Positions 8,234 to 19,175 are shown, counted from the stretch's first letter. The stretch is 64,000 nt of DNA from Vibrio sinensis (GCF_003605645.1 NZ_QVMU01000011.1:62001-126000); one strand, 5' to 3'. Made by a program: numbers and translations. Notes: generated from the letters alone by a model not told the origin.

Positions 8234-10369
8234 TTACTCAGCGTCAGCCGCTGGTTTTGCTTCAGCTTCAGCTTCCGCTGGTTGCTCTACTGCTTCTTTC
8301 ATGCTTAGACGTACACGGCCTTGACGGTCGATTTCAAGAACTTTAACTTGAACTTCTTGACCTTCAGTCAGGTAGTCAGACACTTTCTCAACACGCTTGT
8401 CAGCGATTTGAGAGATGTGAACTAGACCATCTTTACCAGGAAGAATTGTTACGAACGCACCGAAATCAGCTAGACGTGCAACTTTACCAGTGTAGATACG
8501 ACCTACTTCAACTTCAGCAGTGATCTCTTCGATACGACGAATAGCTTCTTTCGCTGCAGCGCCTTCAGTTGCTGCAATCTTGATTGTGCCGTCATCTTCG
8601 ATTTCGATTGTAGTACCCGTCTCTTCAGTTAGAGCACGAATAACTGCGCCGCCTTTACCGATAACATCTTTGATCTTCTCAGAGCTGATCTTCATCATGT
8701 AAATACGTGGAGCGAATTCAGAAATTTCTTCACGAGCACCAGAGATAGCTTCATCCATTACAGAAAGGATGTGCTTACGTGCACCTTGCGCTTGGTTAAG
8801 AGCAATTTGCATGATTTCTTTAGTGATACCTTCGATTTTGATGTCCATTTGAAGTGCAGTGATACCAGCATTAGTACCCGCTACTTTAAAGTCCATGTCA
8901 CCTAGGTGGTCTTCGTCGCCAAGGATGTCAGAAAGAACAACGAAATCGTCGCCTTCTTTAACAAGACCCATTGCGATACCCGCAACAGATGCTTTGATTG
9001 GTACACCAGCATCCATAAGTGCTAGAGAAGTACCACATACAGAAGCCATTGAAGATGAACCGTTAGATTCAGTGATTTCTGATACTACGCGTACAGTGTA
9101 TGGGAACTCTTCAACAGATGGCATTACAGCAGCAATACCACGCTTAGCCAGTTTACCATGGCCGATTTCACGACGCTTAGGTGAACCTACAAAACCAGTT
9201 TCACCAACACAGTATGGAGGGAAGTTGTAGTGTAGTAGGAAGTGATCTTTACGCTCACCAGTTAGCTCATCGATGATTTGAGCATCACGTTGAGTACCTA
9301 GAGTTGCTGTTACGATTGCTTGCGTTTCACCACGAGTGAACAATGCAGAACCGTGTGTACGAGGAAGAACACCAGTACGTACGTCTAGTGCACGAACCAT
9401 GTCTTTTTCACGGCCATCGATACGTGGGTGACCAGCGATAATACGGCTACGTACTACTTTCTTCTCTAGAGAACCAAGCATGCCACGGATTTCGCGTTCT
9501 GCTAGGTTTTCATCTTGTGCTAGTAGTGCAGCAACAACGTCGTTCTTGATTGCGCCAACTTGCTCGTAACGAGCCATTTTCTCAGTGATTTGGTATGCAT
9601 CAGCAAGACGAGTTTCAGCTAGGTCAGCAACTAGAGCTTTAAGCTCAGCGTTTACTACTGGAGCTTCCCAGTTCCAAGCTGGAGTTGCAACTTCAGCTGC
9701 AAACTCGTTAATTGCTTTGATAACAACTTGCTGTTGTTCGTGACCAAATACTACTGCAGAAAGCATTTCTTCTTCAGTTAGGTTATCTGCTTCAGATTCA
9801 ACCATTAGTACTGCGTTTTCAGTACCAGAAACCACTAGGTCTAGTTTAGACGTAGCTAGTTCAGTCATGCTTGGGTTAAGTACTAGTTGACCATCGATAT
9901 GACCAACACGCGCAGCACCGATAGGACCATTGAATGGTAGACCAGAGATAGCAAGTGCCGCAGAAGTACCAATCATTGTTACCATGTCTGGTTGAACGTT
10001 AGGGTTCACAGACATAACTGTAGCGATGATTTGCACTTCGTTTTTGAATGCAGATGGGAATAGTGGGCGAATCGGACGGTCGATTAGACGAGCAGTCAGA
10101 GTTTCACCTTCAGAAGGACGACCTTCACGCTTGAAGAAACCACCAGGGATTTTACCTGCAGCGTAAGTACGCTCTTGGTAGTTCACTGTTAATGGGAAGA
10201 AGTCTTGACCTTCAACTGCTTCTTTCTTACCTACTACAGATACGAATACAGCAGTATCGTCCATAGTAACCATTACAGCAGCAGTAGCTTGACGTGCGAT
10301 TACGCCGGTTTCTAGAGTAACGGTGTGGTTACCGTACTGAAACGTTTTAACAACTGGTTTTTCGAACAT
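8234..10369 (-). CDS. pnp: Polynucleotide phosphorylase
   Basis: A 711-residue 3'-5' exoribonuclease of the RNA degradosome. It has two RNase PH-like domains (about 10-145 and 320-540) joined by an alpha-helical domain, then a KH domain (about 555-615, with the GKGG-type loop IGKGGAVI) and an S1 domain (about 622-690, [18 protein letters not shown]). Key residues in the second PH domain are recognisable ([13 protein letters not shown], then [19 protein letters not shown]). The tail is Ala/Glu-rich. The ribosome-binding site is AAGGAA before ATG. It lies downstream of rpsO with a terminator and a leader hairpin between, suggesting RNase III-dependent autoregulation as in E. coli. Confidence 0.98.
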   Translation of the reverse strand: MFEKPVVKTFQYGNHTVTLETGVIARQATAAVMVTMDDTAVFVSVVGKKEAVEGQDFFPLTVNYQERTYAAGKIPGGFFKREGRPSEGETLTARLIDRPIRPLFPSAFKNEVQIIATVMSVNPNVQPDMVTMIGTSAALAISGLPFNGPIGAARVGHIDGQLVLNPSMTELATSKLDLVVSGTENAVLMVESEADNLTEEEMLSAVVFGHEQQQVVIKAINEFAAEVATPAWNWEAPVVNAELKALVADLAETRLADAYQITEKMARYEQVGAIKNDVVAALLAQDENLAEREIRGMLGSLEKKVVRSRIIAGHPRIDGREKDMVRALDVRTGVLPRTHGSALFTRGETQAIVTATLGTQRDAQIIDELTGERKDHFLLHYNFPPYCVGETGFVGSPKRREIGHGKLAKRGIAAVMPSVEEFPYTVRVVSEITESNGSSSMASVCGTSLALMDAGVPIKASVAGIAMGLVKEGDDFVVLSDILGDEDHLGDMDFKVAGTNAGITALQMDIKIEGITKEIMQIALNQAQGARKHILSVMDEAISGAREEISEFAPRIYMMKISSEKIKDVIGKGGAVIRALTEETGTTIEIEDDGTIKIAATEGAAAKEAIRRIEEITAEVEVGRIYTGKVARLADFGAFVTILPGKDGLVHISQIADKRVEKVSDYLTEGQEVQVKVLEIDRQGRVRLSMKEAVEQPAEAEAEAKPAADAE

Positions 10370-10434
10370 TATTATTCCTTGTACTAGGTAGTAATACCCA
10401 GACTAAGTTAAGTAAAAATCCAAAACATTACGAA

Positions 10435-10490
10435 TCGCGACTAGTGAAAAGACACTGTTTAAACGTGCAGTGACCTTTGAATAGTCGCGA
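10435..10490 (-). promoter_or_regulatory. pnp leader stem-loop, candidate RNase III/PNPase autoregulatory element
   Basis: In the 302-bp rpsO-pnp gap, arms TCGCGACTA (10435-10443) and TAGTCGCGA (10482-10490) pair perfectly. The helix continues inward to CACTG/CAGTG, giving 23 paired positions with four mismatches around a 10-nt loop. E. coli pnp has a leader duplex cut by RNase III as the first step of autorepression, and this hairpin is in the equivalent place. The rest of the gap holds the rpsO terminator and the ribosome-binding site. Function is inferred from position and structure. Confidence 0.65.
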
Positions 10491-10620
10491 CCTGTTGGCC
10501 GACATCGGTGACTGTAATGAGATGAATCATCATGATTTTATTTGGCGTCAACAAGAACAACTGTTTTAGCCGGACAGTAGTATAAACTACTTAGAGGGAA
10601 TTGGGGGATTTTCACCAATA

Positions 10621-10646
10621 AAAAAAGGGGCATAAGCCCCTTTTTT
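10621..10646 (-). terminator. Rho-independent terminator after rpsO
   Basis: 11-bp stem AAAAAAGGGGC / GCCCCTTTTTT with loop ATAA, 26 bp past the rpsO stop. It would make rpsO partly monocistronic, with read-through into pnp. Confidence 0.92.
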
Positions 10647-10671
10647 ACAAACTGTTCTATGCAATCACTAA

Positions 10672-10941
10672 TTAGCGACGTAGGCCTAGACGTTTGATTA
10701 GGTCTTGGTAACGAGCAAGGTTTTTACCTTTCAAGTAATCAAGAAGCTTACGACGGCTAGAAACCATACGTAGAAGACCACGACGGCTGTGGTGATCGCC
10801 TTTGTGAGCTTTGAAGTGACCTTGAAGGTGGTTGATAGAAGCAGTAAGTAGTGCTACTTGTACTTCTGGTGAACCAGTATCGTTTTCACATTGCGCGTAT
10901 TCTGCAACGATTGCTGCTTTAGTTTCTGCATTCAGAGACAT
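10672..10941 (-). CDS. rpsO: 30S ribosomal protein S15
   Basis: An 89-residue protein, [17 protein letters not shown] onward, with the S15 features [29 protein letters not shown] and [11 protein letters not shown]. It binds 16S rRNA in the central domain and helps recruit S6/S18. Ribosome-binding site AGGAGAG. A consensus promoter lies 75-100 bp upstream. The leader can fold into hairpins, one of which includes the Shine-Dalgarno region, consistent with the known translational autorepression of rpsO in other bacteria. In E. coli, truB precedes rpsO; here the divergent mtnN does. Confidence 0.98.
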   Translation of the reverse strand: MSLNAETKAAIVAEYAQCENDTGSPEVQVALLTASINHLQGHFKAHKGDHHSRRGLLRMVSSRRKLLDYLKGKNLARYQDLIKRLGLRR

Positions 10942-11044
10942 AATGCTCTCCTAATAAGAGTAGGTTTATAATTTGTAGCAGCCAATCTCTGATTCAGCCG
11001 CTACGCGAAGCGCGGATTATAGGTGAATCCCCCATCAACCGCAA
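10942..11044 (-). promoter_or_regulatory. rpsO promoter and structured leader
   Basis: On the minus strand, -35 TTGCGG (11039-11044), 17-bp spacer, and perfect -10 TATAAT (11016-11021). The roughly 65-nt leader contains GTAGC/GCTAC arms around a 20-nt segment. Before the start codon, CTCT-(7 nt)-AGAG overlaps the AGGAG Shine-Dalgarno. That would allow S15-mediated translational repression, inferred from other species. Confidence 0.6.
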
Positions 11045-11175
11045 TAGCAATTTATTCAGGTCATTGCCGGTTTTTAACCCAGTAGGACAGAATCGAAACT
11101 CGATAATGAGTTCAGACAAGCAAAGCTTCATGGTAAACTTCGGCCACTTTGTTTATTACCTAGGTTTAGCCCATT

Positions 11176-11871
11176 ATGAAAATCGGCATTATCGGCGCGA
11201 TGGAACAAGAAGTTTCCATCCTAAAAGACTCAATCGACAACTGCCAAGAAGTGAAAAAAGCGGGTTGTACTTTCTTTTCAGGCCAAATGAATGGCGTAGA
11301 TGTTGTACTGCTTCAATCAGGCATCGGTAAAGTAGCGGCTGCAATTGGCACCACCATTTTGCTTGATGAATTCCAACCTGATGTTGTGATCAATACCGGC
11401 TCTGCAGGTGGTTTCGATTCAAGCTTAAATCTAGGCGACGTGGTGATTTCAACTGAAGTTCGTCACCACGATGCTGATGTAACGGCATTTGGGTATGAAA
11501 TGGGCCAAATGGCTCAACAACCAGCAGCTTTCATGGCTGATACAAAACTGATGGATATCGCAGAGCAAGCTCTTGCGACTATGGAAGACAAGCATGCTGT
11601 ACGCGGTCTAATTTGTACTGGCGATGCTTTTGTTTGTACTGCTGAGCGCCAAGCGTTTATCCGCCAATACTTCCCATCTGTAATCGCAGTTGAGATGGAA
11701 GCATCAGCAATCGCTCAAACTTGTCACCAATTTAAAGTACCATTCGTTGTCGTTCGTGCTATCTCTGATGTAGCGGACAAAGAAGCAACAATGAGCTTTG
11801 ATGAATTCTTGCCACTTGCTGCGCAAAGTTCTTCTGAAATGGTGATCAAAATGGTTGAACTGCTGAAATAA
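11176..11871 (+). CDS. mtnN: 5'-methylthioadenosine/S-adenosylhomocysteine nucleosidase
   Basis: A 231-residue PNP/UDP-family nucleosidase (Pfs). Start [16 protein letters not shown], with the catalytic Glu12 in AMEQE. Further conserved segments are [25 protein letters not shown], the substrate-binding [12 protein letters not shown], and the catalytic Asp in [10 protein letters not shown]. It cleaves MTA, SAH and 5'-deoxyadenosine, detoxifying them and feeding the S-ribosylhomocysteine to autoinducer-2 route. It leads a rightward cluster with a CobD/CbiB gene, btuF and yadS; mtnN-btuF-yadS is also the E. coli order. Confidence 0.97.
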   Translation: MKIGIIGAMEQEVSILKDSIDNCQEVKKAGCTFFSGQMNGVDVVLLQSGIGKVAAAIGTTILLDEFQPDVVINTGSAGGFDSSLNLGDVVISTEVRHHDADVTAFGYEMGQMAQQPAAFMADTKLMDIAEQALATMEDKHAVRGLICTGDAFVCTAERQAFIRQYFPSVIAVEMEASAIAQTCHQFKVPFVVVRAISDVADKEATMSFDEFLPLAAQSSSEMVIKMVELLK

Positions 11872-11883
11872 GCCACAAAAATC

Positions 11884-12837
11884 ATGGAAGATTTATTCAA
11901 TCATTTTTATTCTAATGGTGCACTCCTCGTATTATGGGGTGCACTCATTTTTCATCTCATTCTTCCTTTCCCACGCGAGGCTCACCCGGCCGTTCTATGG
12001 CATAAATTTGCAGAACAACTCGCAGAAAAAGTAAATACCAATCAACCTTATTCACAACGTTTACTCTCAGGAACACTCGCTTGGCTTCTTATGATGGTGC
12101 CGCTGTTTATTGTCCTGATAGCCTTAAAGCCTTTGGTTTGGCAACCACAACTCTTTGAATTAGCGTTACTACTATTAGCAATTGATTGGCGTAATACCGA
12201 TAAGTTTGTGGCGCCTTTTATTGCCGCTCTTGCTCGTGAAGACAAAGAACACGCAAAAATGCTACTCAAACCCATTGTCAATCGTTCTACGCCACAACTC
12301 TCATTATTAGGCCTTGGAAAAGCAGGAACCGAAACGCTAACCATGGCTTATGGTAGAAACGTTATTGGGGTTCTATTTTGGTATGCGGTTGGTGGTGGCA
12401 TTGGCGCGCTAATCTACCGGATGGCTATCGAATTATCTCGAGCGTGGTCACCATCCCGTCAACGTTTTTCCCCTTTTGGGTTAGCCGCAATCCGAGCCGC
12501 CGCAGTATTAGATTTTGTTCCTTTACGTTTATTTGCGCTACTCATCGCTTGTGGTAATCAATGCTTTACTGTCATCACCCAGATTAAGCAACAGGCTCGT
12601 AGTTGGCCCCTTCCTGGCCCATCATGGCTACTAATTGCGATAGGCACAAAATTAGAATTATCGCTTGGTGGCCCAGCAATCTATGATGGTTCAAAAATGG
12701 TCCGAGCAAAACTAGGAGGACGCATCGCTCCCTCTGCTTTTCATATAGCACAAGCTCAAAGGTTACTTGCCTGGCGCATTTTTGCTTGGATTGTCATCCA
12801 AAGCGTTATCATGTCGATAATTTATCAAGGATTTTAG
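11884..12837 (+). CDS. CobD/CbiB-family cobalamin biosynthesis membrane protein
   Basis: A 317-residue inner-membrane protein with about five hydrophobic segments. It shows CbiB/CobD family features: an N-terminal HP-rich segment (FPREAHPAVLWHKFAEQL), a central STPQLSLLGLGKAGTETLT region and a C-terminal GGPAIYDGSKMVRAKLGG. Classical CbiB attaches aminopropanol phosphate to adenosylcobyric acid. In vibrios this step would serve cobinamide or corrinoid salvage with BtuF. Its stop codon abuts the btuF start (TAG-ATG). It lies 12 bp after mtnN, so the genes probably share a transcript. The family is clear; exact activity is inferred. Confidence 0.82.
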   Translation: MEDLFNHFYSNGALLVLWGALIFHLILPFPREAHPAVLWHKFAEQLAEKVNTNQPYSQRLLSGTLAWLLMMVPLFIVLIALKPLVWQPQLFELALLLLAIDWRNTDKFVAPFIAALAREDKEHAKMLLKPIVNRSTPQLSLLGLGKAGTETLTMAYGRNVIGVLFWYAVGGGIGALIYRMAIELSRAWSPSRQRFSPFGLAAIRAAAVLDFVPLRLFALLIACGNQCFTVITQIKQQARSWPLPGPSWLLIAIGTKLELSLGGPAIYDGSKMVRAKLGGRIAPSAFHIAQAQRLLAWRIFAWIVIQSVIMSIIYQGF

Positions 12838-13674
12838 ATGTTACGCCTTTGCTTTCTCTGCTTATATTTTCTTTCTCAATGCATTCAAGCGCAATCCATC
12901 CAAACGCACGCAGTTCAACGAGTGATTAGCCTCGCACCGCATTCTACTGAAATTGCATTTGCCGCTGGTCTTGGAGATAAAATTATCGCTGTCAGCGAAT
13001 ACAGTGATTACCCACCACAAGCAAACCAAATTGAAAGAGTCGCCAACTACCAAGGGATAAAAGTAGAACGTATTATCGCCTTACAACCCGATCTTATCAT
13101 CGCATGGCCATCTGGAAATCCTGCGCGTGAACTCGAAAAACTAAAACAGTTTGGCTTCAATATCTACTATTCAAAAACAGAATCGCTGCAAGATATTGCC
13201 GATAATATTGAATACCTTAGTCAATATGCCAATGACCCATCGGTAGGAAAAATGGCAGCCCATAATTTCAGGCAGCAATTAAATTCGATAAAACAGCGCT
13301 ATGATACCCAAGATGAAGTGAGTTATTTCTACCAACTCAGTGAAGCCCCTATTGTCACGCTTGCTCAAGGAAAATGGCCAAGTGAAGTTTTTCAATTTTG
13401 TGGGGGCAAAAATGTCTTTTCTGACAGCTCAGCCCCTTACCCACAAGTTGGTAAAGAGCAAGTACTCATAAAAAACCCTGATGTGATCTTTACTTCTGAA
13501 CACGCTATCGCCAATGGCAATATGTGGATCGATTGGAAAGAACAACTCAATGCAATAAAAAACCACCATATTTGGTCTTTAAAATCCGATTGGATAAACC
13601 GCCCAACACCGAGAACTTTACTCGCAATTGAGCAAGTTTGTGATCACTTCGAAACAGTGAGACAAAAACGCTAA
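12838..13674 (+). CDS. btuF: Vitamin B12 ABC transporter substrate-binding protein BtuF
   Basis: A 278-residue periplasmic protein. A signal peptide covers about residues 1-18 (cleavage after IQA). A two-lobe type III binding fold follows: N-lobe motifs RVISLAPHSTEIAFAAG and VSEYSDYPPQA, a linking helix at about residues 130-160, and a C-lobe with LAQGKWPSEVFQFCGGKNVF and INRPTPRTLLAIEQVC. It delivers cobalamin to BtuCD, which is not in this window. The neighbouring CobD/CbiB gene supports a corrinoid role. No cobalamin riboswitch was recognised upstream of this cluster. Confidence 0.93.
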   Translation: MLRLCFLCLYFLSQCIQAQSIQTHAVQRVISLAPHSTEIAFAAGLGDKIIAVSEYSDYPPQANQIERVANYQGIKVERIIALQPDLIIAWPSGNPARELEKLKQFGFNIYYSKTESLQDIADNIEYLSQYANDPSVGKMAAHNFRQQLNSIKQRYDTQDEVSYFYQLSEAPIVTLAQGKWPSEVFQFCGGKNVFSDSSAPYPQVGKEQVLIKNPDVIFTSEHAIANGNMWIDWKEQLNAIKNHHIWSLKSDWINRPTPRTLLAIEQVCDHFETVRQKR

Positions 13675-13746
13675 CGATTGCTCATTAGATCTCGTACAAT
13701 CCGACGCCATTTTTTGCTTCATTTATTTGTAAGAGACGTTAGTAAC

Positions 13747-14367
13747 ATGGACTCCATGCTGCTCTATATTATTGACCAATTTGGTACGGCTATTTTTGCG
13801 ATTTCAGGTGTTCTTCTTGCTGGTCGTTTAAAAATGGACCCCTTTGGTGTCATCGTTTTAGGGAGTGTCACTGCTATTGGCGGTGGGACAATTCGTGATA
13901 TGGCGCTTGGCGCGACCCCAGTATTCTGGATAACAGACAACAATTATCTGTGGGTGATTTTTATCACTTGCCTGCTAACGATGTTAATTGTTCGCCGTCC
14001 TAAGCGTCTTGCTTGGTGGGTACTGCCGGTTTGTGATGCGATTGGACTTGCGGCATTTGTCGGTATTGGTGTTGAAAAAGCCATGATGTATCAAGACTCA
14101 TCAATGGTCGCGGTAATCATGGGCGTAATAACTGGTTGTGGTGGCGGTATCATTCGCGATGTGTTGGCCCGTGAAGTGCCAATGGTGTTACGAAGCGAAG
14201 TCTACGCGACGGCGTGTATCATTGGTGGTGTTTGCCATACGACAGCGTTAGCGATGGGTTTTAGCAATGACGTTTCATTCCTTATTGGAGTTATGTCGAC
14301 TCTCATCATCCGATTAGGTGCAATTCGCTGGCACCTCTCTCTACCTACTTTTGCCTTAAATCGCTAA
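13747..14367 (+). CDS. yadS: TRIC/UPF0126 family inner-membrane protein (YadS)
   Basis: A 206-residue protein with about six to seven transmembrane helices in two glycine-rich repeats: FAISGVLLAGRLKMDPFG then GGGTIRDMALG, and LAAFVGIGVEKA then GGGIIRDVLARE. The GGG(T/I)IRD motif in each half is typical of the TRIC/UPF0126 family, prokaryotic relatives of trimeric cation channels. I use ATG 13747 (MDSMLLYIIDQFG) behind AAGAGA; the frame extends to 13678 but that segment is basic and unlike the family. Linkage to mtnN-btuF is conserved in E. coli. The transported ion is unknown. Confidence 0.88.
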   Translation: MDSMLLYIIDQFGTAIFAISGVLLAGRLKMDPFGVIVLGSVTAIGGGTIRDMALGATPVFWITDNNYLWVIFITCLLTMLIVRRPKRLAWWVLPVCDAIGLAAFVGIGVEKAMMYQDSSMVAVIMGVITGCGGGIIRDVLAREVPMVLRSEVYATACIIGGVCHTTALAMGFSNDVSFLIGVMSTLIIRLGAIRWHLSLPTFALNR

Positions 14368-14388
14368 ACCGATTATACAAGAACATCA

Positions 14389-14418
14389 AAAAGGTCGCAT
14401 AAGCGACCTTTTGTTTTT
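14389..14418. terminator. Terminator between yadS and thrC
   Basis: Stem AAAAGGTCGC / GCGACCTTTT with a 4-nt loop, followed by GTTTTTT. Convergent position; T-tract best for the rightward transcript, A-tract usable leftward. Confidence 0.88.
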
Positions 14419-14432
14419 TAATCATTCAATGA

Positions 14433-15716
14433 TTACTGGTGGGCTTTACGAAGTACCACTTTTAGTGCATTAAAATCATTGGCTAAGTCTTCAGACAATA
14501 ATTCCATCACCGCATGTTTGGCTAACGGTGCTGGTAAATCGATATCTGTTTTTAATATATCATCAACCACTTCTTTAAACTTAGCAGGATGAGCAGTACA
14601 TAAGAACAACCCTGTTTCGCCCTCTGCTAGTTGCTCATTCAGCACGCGATATGCGATGGCTCCATGAGGTTCACATAAGTAACCGAGATCATTAAGCTCT
14701 CTCACCGACTCAGCGCTTTGCTCATCAGAAACCACGCCTTTACCTAACGTGTCTAAACCCCATTGCTTAATACCACACAACTCTTCAATACGAGGCCAGT
14801 TGTTCGGTTGACTTACATCCATCGCATTAGATGTTGTCGCAACCGTCGGCTTTGGAGCCCATTGTCCCGTTTCAAGATAGCGAGGCACGGTATCATTCGC
14901 GTTGGTTGCCGCTATAAAACGTTTGATTGGTAAACCTAAAGCTTTTGCTAATAGGCCTGCCGTCAAGTTCCCAAAATTACCACTTGGCACTGACACAACT
15001 AAGTTCTCTCGTTGCACTTTACTTAGCTGAGAAGCGGCTTCAAAGTAGTAGCAAATCTGTGCCATTAAACGAGCAATATTGATTGAGTTCGCCGAATTTA
15101 GACCAATCTCTTCACGCAGTTCTTCGTCATCAAAAGCTTGTTTTACTAATGCCTGGCAAGCGTCAAAGTCACCATCAATAGCAACCGTGTGAATGTTGCC
15201 TCCCAAGGTACAAAATAGTTTTTCTTGCAGTGGGCTGATCTTTCCTTTCGGATATAAGATCACTACGTTGATCTCTTCCATGCCGTAAAAAGCATGCGCC
15301 ACAGCAGCACCTGTATCACCAGAGGTCGCTGTCAGAATCGTGATTTTGCCACCATTCGATACTGCCGCTAATGATTGCGCCATAAACCGACCACCAAAAT
15401 CTTTAAAAGCTAGTGTAGGACCATGGAATAGCTCTAAAGCATACACATTGTCTTTAACTTGTTTAATTGGTGCTGGAAATTGGAATGCGGCATCAACCAT
15501 GGCATTCACTTGCTCAGAGGGCAGCTCATCTCCAATCAGAGCTGATAGAATTTTAGTGCTACGCGAGATGAAATCTTCATCTAATAGCGCATTGACATCA
15601 TCAAATTGAGGTAATTGAGATGGGAAAAATAGGCCTTGATTACGACCTAATCCTTGGCGGACCGCTTGGCCAAAGGAGACTTGTTCGTCATTTTCTTTGA
15701 TATTATACAGCTTCAT
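14433..15716 (-). CDS. thrC: Threonine synthase
   Basis: A 427-residue PLP enzyme, last step of threonine synthesis (O-phosphohomoserine to threonine). The PLP-lysine motif is [13 protein letters not shown]; the phosphate-binding and gating segments [15 protein letters not shown] and [13 protein letters not shown] are present. Length equals E. coli ThrC (428). It overlaps thrB by 4 bp (ATGA), indicating translational coupling. Last gene of thrLABC, ending at a terminator. Confidence 0.97.
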   Translation of the reverse strand: MKLYNIKENDEQVSFGQAVRQGLGRNQGLFFPSQLPQFDDVNALLDEDFISRSTKILSALIGDELPSEQVNAMVDAAFQFPAPIKQVKDNVYALELFHGPTLAFKDFGGRFMAQSLAAVSNGGKITILTATSGDTGAAVAHAFYGMEEINVVILYPKGKISPLQEKLFCTLGGNIHTVAIDGDFDACQALVKQAFDDEELREEIGLNSANSINIARLMAQICYYFEAASQLSKVQRENLVVSVPSGNFGNLTAGLLAKALGLPIKRFIAATNANDTVPRYLETGQWAPKPTVATTSNAMDVSQPNNWPRIEELCGIKQWGLDTLGKGVVSDEQSAESVRELNDLGYLCEPHGAIAYRVLNEQLAEGETGLFLCTAHPAKFKEVVDDILKTDIDLPAPLAKHAVMELLSEDLANDFNALKVVLRKAHQ

Positions 15717-16681
15717 AGCTTACTTCCTGTAACAATCGAACCTTGCTTGTTTAAACGACAAACATGAACGAATCCTTCTTCATTTTGTACGTAGTTTTGT
15801 TCTAGCCATCGAGCTACACGCTCTGCGGTATCTTTCTCTTTGCAGATACTAAATAACGTTGGTCCACTACCAGAAATTCCAGTAGCGAGCGCTCCAGCTG
15901 ACGCCGCATACTTACGTGCATCAGCGAAACCGGGTAATAGTTTCTCACGATATGGTTCTGCGATCACGTCTTTGATCATTTTTGCAGCAAGTTCAGGTTG
16001 ATTCGAATGGCAAGCATGGATAAACCCAGCAAGGTGTCGCCCATGTGCAATCACATCTTGACGGCGATACTGCGACGGTAAAATAGAACGAGCTTCGGCG
16101 GTTGAAACTTTAATTCCCGGATAAGCCATCACCCAGAACCACTCATCAAAGCATGGGACTTCTTGACTGATAATACCCAACTCTTCCAGCATCAACTGCA
16201 GGCCACCTAAATAACAAGGTGCCACATTGTCATAGTGAATGCCGCCAGAAATCTGCCCCTCCATTTCCCCCATCAAAGCAAGGAGTTCCGTCTCATTCAA
16301 AGGCTCAGCATGAAAACGGTTTAGTGCATCGAGAGCCGCCACAATAGAACATGCACTGGAACCTAATCCGGAACCTATTGGCATGTTTTTCTCTAATGTC
16401 ATAGCGACTGGTAAAAGTTCAATCCCTTTACGATCAAGCTCACGGGCAAAAACTCGCCAACAATCGTAAACAATGTTCTCTTTAGGATCAGTCGGTAGCT
16501 TCGCGACAAAGCGACCCGCGGTCTCTAAACTAAACGCCTGCTCACCTTTACTGACTAAGACTCGATCTCCCAATAGGGTGCCGTCGATTGGAGACACTGC
16601 GGCCCCCAATACATCAAATCCAACACTGACATTGCCAATTGACGCCGGAGCGTAGACTACAACATCCATCTCACTGCTCAT
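15713..16681 (-). CDS. thrB: Homoserine kinase
   Basis: A 322-residue GHMP-family kinase. ATP-binding motif [17 protein letters not shown] at about residues 95-112; N-terminal [16 protein letters not shown]-terminal [13 protein letters not shown]. It phosphorylates homoserine for ThrC. It lies 3 bp after thrA and overlaps thrC by 4 bp. Slightly longer than E. coli ThrB (310) through an N-terminal MSSEMD and scattered insertions. Confidence 0.97.
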   Translation of the reverse strand: MSSEMDVVVYAPASIGNVSVGFDVLGAAVSPIDGTLLGDRVLVSKGEQAFSLETAGRFVAKLPTDPKENIVYDCWRVFARELDRKGIELLPVAMTLEKNMPIGSGLGSSACSIVAALDALNRFHAEPLNETELLALMGEMEGQISGGIHYDNVAPCYLGGLQLMLEELGIISQEVPCFDEWFWVMAYPGIKVSTAEARSILPSQYRRQDVIAHGRHLAGFIHACHSNQPELAAKMIKDVIAEPYREKLLPGFADARKYAASAGALATGISGSGPTLFSICKEKDTAERVARWLEQNYVQNEEGFVHVCRLNKQGSIVTGSKL

Positions 16682-16684
16682 CGA

Positions 16685-19144
16685 TTATACTCCCAACTTC
16701 CAGCCTAACGTACGCATTACATCGGCAAAAACGCCCGCAGCCGTCACTTCAGTACCAGCACCATAGCCTCGTAATACCAAAGGAATTGGGTTGTAGTAGC
16801 GGCTAAAGAATGCCAAGGCATTTTCGCCATCTTTAATCTTAAACATTGGATCGTTTTCATCTACCGCAGCAATACTAACTCGACATTGACCATCTGAAAT
16901 CTCACCGACGTAACGCAGTACTTTACCCTCTTCAGCGGCTTTAGCGACTTGCTCTTGGAAATACGCATCTGCTTCTGGTAAACGCGCCATGAACTCTTCG
17001 ACGCTGCCTGAATCATCAAAACCTGGTGGTAAAGCTTGGTCAACAATCACATCTTCAAGCTCTAACGCCATCCCTGCCTCACGAGCCAAGATTAATAACT
17101 TACGAGCGACATCCATTCCTGACAGGTCATCACGAGGATCTGGTTCAGTAAAGCCATTATCTTTTGCGATATTAGTCGCTTGGCTTAGTGTCATCCCCTC
17201 ATCAAGCTTACCAAAGATATAGGAAAGAGAGCCGGACAAAATGCCACTGAAACGCTCAAGTTCATCACCCGCCGAAATTAGGTTTTGTAAGTTTTCAATA
17301 ACCGGTAAGCCAGCACCAACCGTCGTTTCATACATAAGCTTGCGGCGAGAATTACGCGCCACTTCGCGAAGTTGATGGTAATAAGCCATGCTCGCCGTAT
17401 TTGCTTTCTTATTCGGTGTAACGACATGGAAACCCGCCGCTAAGAAATCAGCATATTGATTAGCTATTTCTTCACTTGAAGTACAATCGACTAGGACAGG
17501 GTTAATAATATGATTGCGTTGTACCAGTGACGTTAAACGAGCAACACTAAATGGTTCACTTGCGCTCATCATACGATCGCGCCAATGCTCTAATGGCAAG
17601 CCTTTCCCATCCAGCAATAAACCTTTACTGTTCGCAAGACCACATACTCGCAAAACAATGCCTTTGTCCGCTAACTTCGCTTGCTGACGTTGAATCTGGT
17701 CGACTAACTCACCACCGACACCGCCAACACCAACAACAAACACGTCTAAGAAGTGTTTAGAGTTAAAGAGGTTCTCGTGACAGGCTTTAATAGCTTCCGA
17801 AATTTTATCTTCTGGAATCACGGCAGAAATAGCGCGTTCCGATGAGCCCTGTGCAATAGCCACAATGTTCACGTTCACTTCTGCAAGCGACAAGAAGAAT
17901 TGTGATGCGACCCCGCGAGAAGTGCGCATGCCATCCCCGACTAGAGTCACAATGGCAACGTTATCCATAAACTCAACTGGCTCTAGCAGCCCATCTTTCA
18001 ATTCTAATTCAAATGAATCAGACAATGCTTGCTGCGCAAGAGCTTTATCTTCCGCCTCAATACAGAAGCTAATACTGTATTCCGAAGAAGATTGAGTAAT
18101 AAGAACAATTGAAACACCCGCAGAGGACATGGCTCCAAAAACGCGGCTCGCCATACCGACCATACCTTTCATCCCAGGGCCTGATACGTTCACCATCGTC
18201 AAATCACTTAGCGTCGTGATTCCTTTGATAGCTAACTTGTCTTCGCCAGTGTCTTGACCAATGAGGGTGCCCGCACCTTGCGGGTTAAAGCTGTTTTTAA
18301 TTAAACAAGGGATGTGGAACTGAGCAATTGGTGCGATAGTCTTTGGATGAAGTACCGAAGCTCCAAAATAAGAGAGTTCCATCGCTTCTTGATAACTTAA
18401 AGATTTGAGTAAACGAGCGTCATCAACCAAACGAGGATCACAGTTATAAACACCATCCACGTCAGTCCAAATTTCACAGCAATCAGCACGTAGACACGCA
18501 GCAAGGACCGCAGCTGAGTAATCAGAACCATTGCGTCCGAGAGTTACAAGCTCGCCTTTTTGATTCCCAGCAGTAAAGCCAGGCATGATGTTCACATGAT
18601 TTTTAGGTAGTGGTTTATTGCGGAAATTTTGAGTTGAAATCTCGACATCCACCATTGCTTCAAGATGCTCACCTCGAGCGAACAAGTATTCGACAGGATC
18701 AATTAAGCTCGCCGCTTGCCCTTTTGCTTCAAGTACCGCTTTCATCAACTGAATAGAAACACGCTCACCTTTACTGATAATTCGAGCATTCACGTTATCA
18801 GGGCACATACCTAATAAATTAATACCGTGAACAAACTGCTGTAGTTGAGAGAGTGAAGCTTTCACCTGATTATTGTAGTCACTACCATCAATATTCGGCA
18901 GTAATTGCTTGATGTCTTGAAACAAGTCGCGAAAAGAATCTTCTAAATCGGCAACTTGTAAATCAACCTCACCATTTTTCAATGCCGCTTCAATAACCGC
19001 GACCAACTTATTGGTTGTTTTACCTGGAGCTGATAGCACAACGGCTACTTCTTCCTGTTGAGCATTATTAGCAATGATATCCGCCGCCCGTAAAAAACGA
19101 TTTGCGTCCGCTAATGATGAACCTCCAAATTTTAAAACTCGCAT
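16685..19144 (-). CDS. thrA: Bifunctional aspartokinase I/homoserine dehydrogenase I
   Basis: An 819-residue fusion. The aspartokinase is N-terminal ([17 protein letters not shown]; about 1-300), two ACT regulatory domains follow (about 310-460, with [17 protein letters not shown] and [16 protein letters not shown]), and homoserine dehydrogenase is C-terminal (NAD(P)-binding [15 protein letters not shown] at about 465; catalytic segments TPNKKANT and [19 protein letters not shown]). Start is ATG 19144, five bases after GGAGG; an in-frame TTG upstream is not needed. It catalyses the first and third steps of threonine synthesis and should be feedback-inhibited by Thr. Expression is controlled by the leader attenuator. 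Confidence 0.97.
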   Translation of the reverse strand: MRVLKFGGSSLADANRFLRAADIIANNAQQEEVAVVLSAPGKTTNKLVAVIEAALKNGEVDLQVADLEDSFRDLFQDIKQLLPNIDGSDYNNQVKASLSQLQQFVHGINLLGMCPDNVNARIISKGERVSIQLMKAVLEAKGQAASLIDPVEYLFARGEHLEAMVDVEISTQNFRNKPLPKNHVNIMPGFTAGNQKGELVTLGRNGSDYSAAVLAACLRADCCEIWTDVDGVYNCDPRLVDDARLLKSLSYQEAMELSYFGASVLHPKTIAPIAQFHIPCLIKNSFNPQGAGTLIGQDTGEDKLAIKGITTLSDLTMVNVSGPGMKGMVGMASRVFGAMSSAGVSIVLITQSSSEYSISFCIEAEDKALAQQALSDSFELELKDGLLEPVEFMDNVAIVTLVGDGMRTSRGVASQFFLSLAEVNVNIVAIAQGSSERAISAVIPEDKISEAIKACHENLFNSKHFLDVFVVGVGGVGGELVDQIQRQQAKLADKGIVLRVCGLANSKGLLLDGKGLPLEHWRDRMMSASEPFSVARLTSLVQRNHIINPVLVDCTSSEEIANQYADFLAAGFHVVTPNKKANTASMAYYHQLREVARNSRRKLMYETTVGAGLPVIENLQNLISAGDELERFSGILSGSLSYIFGKLDEGMTLSQATNIAKDNGFTEPDPRDDLSGMDVARKLLILAREAGMALELEDVIVDQALPPGFDDSGSVEEFMARLPEADAYFQEQVAKAAEEGKVLRYVGEISDGQCRVSIAAVDENDPMFKIKDGENALAFFSRYYNPIPLVLRGYGAGTEVTAAGVFADVMRTLGWKLGV

Positions 19145-19175
19145 CCATTCCTCCAAAAACTCAATAAATAGGCAT

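Noticed and set aside
11064..11330. Open frame of 88 codons overlapping the start of mtnN
   Set aside because: It overlaps the well-supported mtnN start in another frame, lacks a ribosome-binding site and has no recognisable protein features.
10942..12837. Possible cobalamin riboswitch for the CobD/btuF cluster
   Set aside because: No B12-box-like element was seen before mtnN, and there are only 12 bp between mtnN and the CobD/CbiB gene.
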